DNA of 64,000 nt. It comes from DATBGS01 sp036557885. Lineage in GTDB: Bacteria > Chloroflexota > Ktedonobacteria > Ktedonobacterales > DATBGS01. Below the pieces are notes generated by a model. That model saw only the letters and a list, made by a program, of their open reading frames with translations. It searched no databases and had not been told where the DNA came from. Numbering within the stretch: position 1 is the stretch's first letter; the number at the start of each line of letters is the position of its first letter. Location: NCBI GenBank assembly GCA_036557885.1, contig DATBGS010000140.1:1-64000 (forward strand). Direction: 5' to 3'. This document shows positions 61,648-64,000 of the stretch, piece after piece. A program made the position numbers and the translations under genes.

Positions 61648-62379
61648 ATGAACCATCAAGCATCCAATTCTAAACAACTTGGCGCGCTCGCTGAGCGATA
61701 TAACCATCCTTCGGTGCGTGTGATGGCGCGGGAACTAACGCATCTGGCGCAGGAATTGGAGCAGGGCACGCTGGCCTGGCCTGCCAGCCCGTTAGACCTG
61801 CCACCAGGGGAGCCAGCCATTCCACACCTTGAACAGATCGAGGAGGCGCTGAAGGAGCAGCGCTGGCGCCAGCCGGGATATGATTACTACGCCAACTGGA
61901 GATGGTTTGCAGAGGGCATCAGAGCTATCCTGGCAGCGCTGCCAGAGCCGTTGCCTGCCCCAACAGACAACGAACCGCACCCGGCGGCAGTGATCGCTCT
62001 GCGGTTGCTTTGGGGAGCAGAACGCTTTGCCGAGTTGCCCACTGCGCTGCTCAAGCCGCCTCCCGCGCCCTTTCTGGCAAGTCTGGCCTCCCTGGCAGTG
62101 CCGGAAAGCCAGGCTAGTCAGCTTGCTCTGGAGGTGGGGGCATGGATTCAGCGTATCCGACCCAGCAGAGAGGGACTGCTGCCAGCCGAGACGGTGCAGG
62201 GGTTTGCAGAGATGGTGGCGGCTTTTCGCGCTGTTGGAAAACTGCGCAAAGAAGTTGTTTTTGAAGACATCGCCGCAGGCTATCTGGCCTGGGCGCGGCT
62301 CTTGCACGCAAACCTGCCCCAGTTGGTGAATATTGCCAGCGGCTGGTGGTCGTCACAGGGGCGGCCTTCTCGCTTGTAG
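61648..62379 (+). CDS. Hypothetical protein ending in a palindromic repeat (243 aa)
   Basis: Not recognised; helical throughout (A-L-A-E-R-Y-N-H-P-S-V-R-V-M-A at the start, Y-A-N-W-R-W-F-A-E-G-I-R-A-I near 85). The ATG is 16 bases after the histidine phosphatase stop. The stop codon TAG at 62377-62379 is part of CTTGTAGC of a repeat, so the original C-terminus may have been altered. Confidence 0.6.
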   Translation: MNHQASNSKQLGALAERYNHPSVRVMARELTHLAQELEQGTLAWPASPLDLPPGEPAIPHLEQIEEALKEQRWRQPGYDYYANWRWFAEGIRAILAALPEPLPAPTDNEPHPAAVIALRLLWGAERFAELPTALLKPPPAPFLASLASLAVPESQASQLALEVGAWIQRIRPSREGLLPAETVQGFAEMVAAFRAVGKLRKEVVFEDIAAGYLAWARLLHANLPQLVNIASGWWSSQGRPSRL

Positions 62380-62516
62380 CCCGCTCCCGCCTGTAGCCCC
62401 GGCGTCCCTGCCGGGCAACGATTCGCCAGCACCAATGTTGGCGTCTGCCATCAACCGGCAAGACGCTGGTGCTACAAGCAGGGTTACCCGGCAGGGACGC
62501 CGGGGCTACAAGCAAC
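62374..62516. repeat. Cluster of GTAGC palindromic repeats
   Basis: Several units in a row: CGCTTGTAGCCCGC, TGTAGCCCCGGCGTCCCTGC, then an inverted CGCTGGTGCTACAAGC, then CGGCAGGGACGCCGGGGCTA with CAAGC. It is the longest cluster of this family after 14736-14930. Confidence 0.85.
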
Positions 62517-62543
62517 AGTCAATCTAAACAAAGGAGAGGAAAG

Positions 62544-62774
62544 ATGAGCTTGAACAGAGAACCTATTTCAGATGATGAAGCCATTGCAGCAGCAATTACT
62601 TGGGGCAAGCAGCGCTTTTATGACACGGAGATTAAAGCCAGTGTTGCTGAGCGCGAAGGCCAGGAGGTGCTGGTTGATCTTGAGATGCCAGAAGAGGCGC
62701 GGGCGGTCATTGTGCATGTTTGCCTGGATGATGAGGGCAAAACCTATATCCGCGAGACGATGGCGGGCCACTGA
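62544..62774 (+). CDS. Small hypothetical protein (76 aa)
   Basis: Strong AAAGGAGAGG ribosome site before ATG 62544. Acidic. The C-terminal half is D-L-E-M-P-E-E-A-R-A-V-I-V-H-V-C-L-D-D-E-G-K-T-Y-I-R. Not recognised. Confidence 0.6.
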   Translation: MSLNREPISDDEAIAAAITWGKQRFYDTEIKASVAEREGQEVLVDLEMPEEARAVIVHVCLDDEGKTYIRETMAGH

Positions 62775-62921
62775 GTGAGTAAGAAATGAGTACCAATTGG
62801 ACTGGAAAGTGAGCACCTAAACCCCTTACACTGGCATAAGGTTGTATGTCTTGCTTATTCGCAGAAAGGATGAGCATCGCGCCTGCCGCTCGCTGGCATG
62901 GGCGCCCTGCCAGATACACCT

Positions 62922-64000
62922 ATGCCAGATTTTAACCAACATCTCAGTGTGAAATCATCTGCCACCAGCCTGATCACCAATCGGTTCTCGCGGCACCCGG
63001 AGCGCTACTTTGAAATCTTCCGTATCTTCCGCAAGTTTGAGCTGCATCACGTAGCGGCCCAGTTCGGTATGGCGCATCGGCACGAGGACGAAGACGAAGA
63101 GTTCGGGCTGGATGGGCACCACGAGGAAGAGGATGATCACGCCGAAGGGCTGGCAAGCGCCCTGGAGGAGCTTGGCCCCTGCTTCATCAAGCTAGGGCAA
63201 TTGCTCAGTACCCGGCCCGATGTGCTTCCGGCCAACTATATAGCGGCGCTCTCGCGCCTGCAAGATACCGTAAAGCCGGTGCCAACCGACAAGATTGTGG
63301 CAATTATCGAGAGCGAGCTGGGTGCACCCGTCAGCGAACTCTTCCAGGCATTTGAGGAGGAGCCGCTGGCAACGGCTTCAATGGCGCAGGTCCACCGCGC
63401 TTTCCTGCACGATGGCACCGAGGTGGCGGTGAAGGTGCAGCGCCCTGGAGTGCGTCAGCGCATCGAGATTGATATTGAGGTGCTGCACGAGATTGCCCGC
63501 TTTGCCACCAAATACACCTCGTTTGGCAAGCGCTATGGCATCACCCAGATTGTGCGCGAACTGGAGCACAGCCTGAGCCAGGAACTAGACTTTCTGCAAG
63601 AGGCCGAAAGCACCAAGCTGATTGGGAAGCAGATCAGCGAGTTTGACCTGCTGACCACCCCAACGGTCTACGGTGACTACACCTCGCGGCGCGTGCTGAC
63701 GCTGAGCTTTGTGCATGGCCGTCATCTCAACGAACTGCGCCGCGCCGAACTGGATAAGCTGGATTCCAAAGCCATCGCCAGGCAGTTGCTCTCGGCCTAT
63801 CTCAAGCAGATGGTGATTGATGGCGTCTTCCACTGCGACCCGCACCCTGGCAATATCTTCCTGACGGACGAAGGCAAGCTCGCCCTGATGGATTTTGGCA
63901 TGGTTGGGCGTTTTGATGCCGGGCTGAAGGATAACATTATTCTGCTGCTGCTGGCGTTTTCAGAGCGCCAGGGCGAGCGCGTAGCCGATACCTACCTGGA
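62922..64000 (+). CDS. ABC1/UbiB-family atypical kinase, N-terminal part (cut by window edge)
   Basis: About 360 residues, open at the window end. Start ATG 62922 or in-frame ATG 62898; neither has a good ribosome site. UbiB/ADCK features: the KxGQ motif in FIKLGQLLSTRPDVLP, A-S-M-A-Q-V-H in place of the P-loop, VAVKVQRPG with the ATP Lys, HCDPHPGN and DFGMVG. Ahead of KxGQ is an unusual His/Asp/Glu-rich stretch (residues about 51-76). In other bacteria these proteins support quinone or lipid metabolism. The C-terminus is not seen. Confidence 0.88.
   Translation, partial: MPDFNQHLSVKSSATSLITNRFSRHPERYFEIFRIFRKFELHHVAAQFGMAHRHEDEDEEFGLDGHHEEEDDHAEGLASALEELGPCFIKLGQLLSTRPDVLPANYIAALSRLQDTVKPVPTDKIVAIIESELGAPVSELFQAFEEEPLATASMAQVHRAFLHDGTEVAVKVQRPGVRQRIEIDIEVLHEIARFATKYTSFGKRYGITQIVRELEHSLSQELDFLQEAESTKLIGKQISEFDLLTTPTVYGDYTSRRVLTLSFVHGRHLNELRRAELDKLDSKAIARQLLSAYLKQMVIDGVFHCDPHPGNIFLTDEGKLALMDFGMVGRFDAGLKDNIILLLLAFSERQGERVADTYL

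Overview
The window is about 60% GC bacterial chromosome. It most likely comes from a Chloroflexota bacterium, probably class Ktedonobacteria. This is an inference from the gene mix: a cofactor-F420 glucose-6-phosphate dehydrogenase and a second luciferase-like oxidoreductase, a sedolisin protease, trehalose synthase, an ECF transporter with a fused ATPase, many lone metabolic genes, and many dispersed palindromic repeats. No rRNA, tRNA, CRISPR array or transposase gene was seen.

Region 1-10.2 kb (+ strand) looks like nitrogen-compound catabolism: the end of a carbamate kinase, a knotted carbamoyltransferase (YgeW/acetylornithine type), an SsnA/TrzA-type amidohydrolase, a D-hydantoinase, a dienelactone hydrolase-like protein and threonine synthase. 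A DUF1295 membrane protein, a cysteine-less FGE-fold protein, a double GNAT, a nucleotidyltransferase and a SUKH-like protein lie among them. A membrane protein, a secreted S53 peptidase and a flavin/F420 oxidoreductase follow.

Region 13.8-23.3 kb is the most unusual part. A seven-gene minus-strand operon (22818 down to 15703) encodes a 76-residue ubiquitin-like protein ending in Gly, a TROVE(Ro60)-vWA protein, a second vWA protein, two unrecognised proteins, a JAMM/JAB isopeptidase and a small ThiF/E1-like adenylating enzyme. Two tandem COG3541-type nucleotidyltransferases converge on it. The TROVE gene carries a 449-residue LAGLIDADG intein placed exactly inside the vWA metal-binding motif (DK^SGS). 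The set suggests a ubiquitin-like conjugation/deconjugation system attached to a Ro60-type RNA-binding particle, possibly for RNA quality control or repair.

Region 23.4-29.8 kb holds a lipocalin-like protein and a defence-like unit: a winged-helix/DUF4062 protein, a 1323-residue STAND-type NTPase with its own strong promoter, and a one-span membrane protein.

Region 30-62 kb is mixed metabolism and transport: an FAD oxidase, DNA polymerase IV, an ECF transporter (T, S, fused A), trehalose synthase, an M28 peptidase with a PKD domain, a ClbS-like protein, RecD2, a PfkB kinase, a class III aminotransferase, F420-glucose-6-phosphate dehydrogenase, haloalkane dehalogenase, an SDR, a GT87-like membrane protein, a peptide-type binding protein, and a thiamine-precursor ABC operon (thiZ-thiX-thiY) behind a clear TPP riboswitch. 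The end of the window has a Cdd1-like HhH protein, an S9 peptidase, a SnoaL-like protein, a histidine phosphatase and the start of an ABC1/UbiB kinase.

Two dispersed repeat families run through the window. One is a GTAGC...GCTAC palindrome family (about 50-100 bp), usually between genes but also read as protein inside several genes. The other is a 20-bp motif, TACTTTCTTCTTTCTTCGTA, with about ten copies between 16 and 46 kb.
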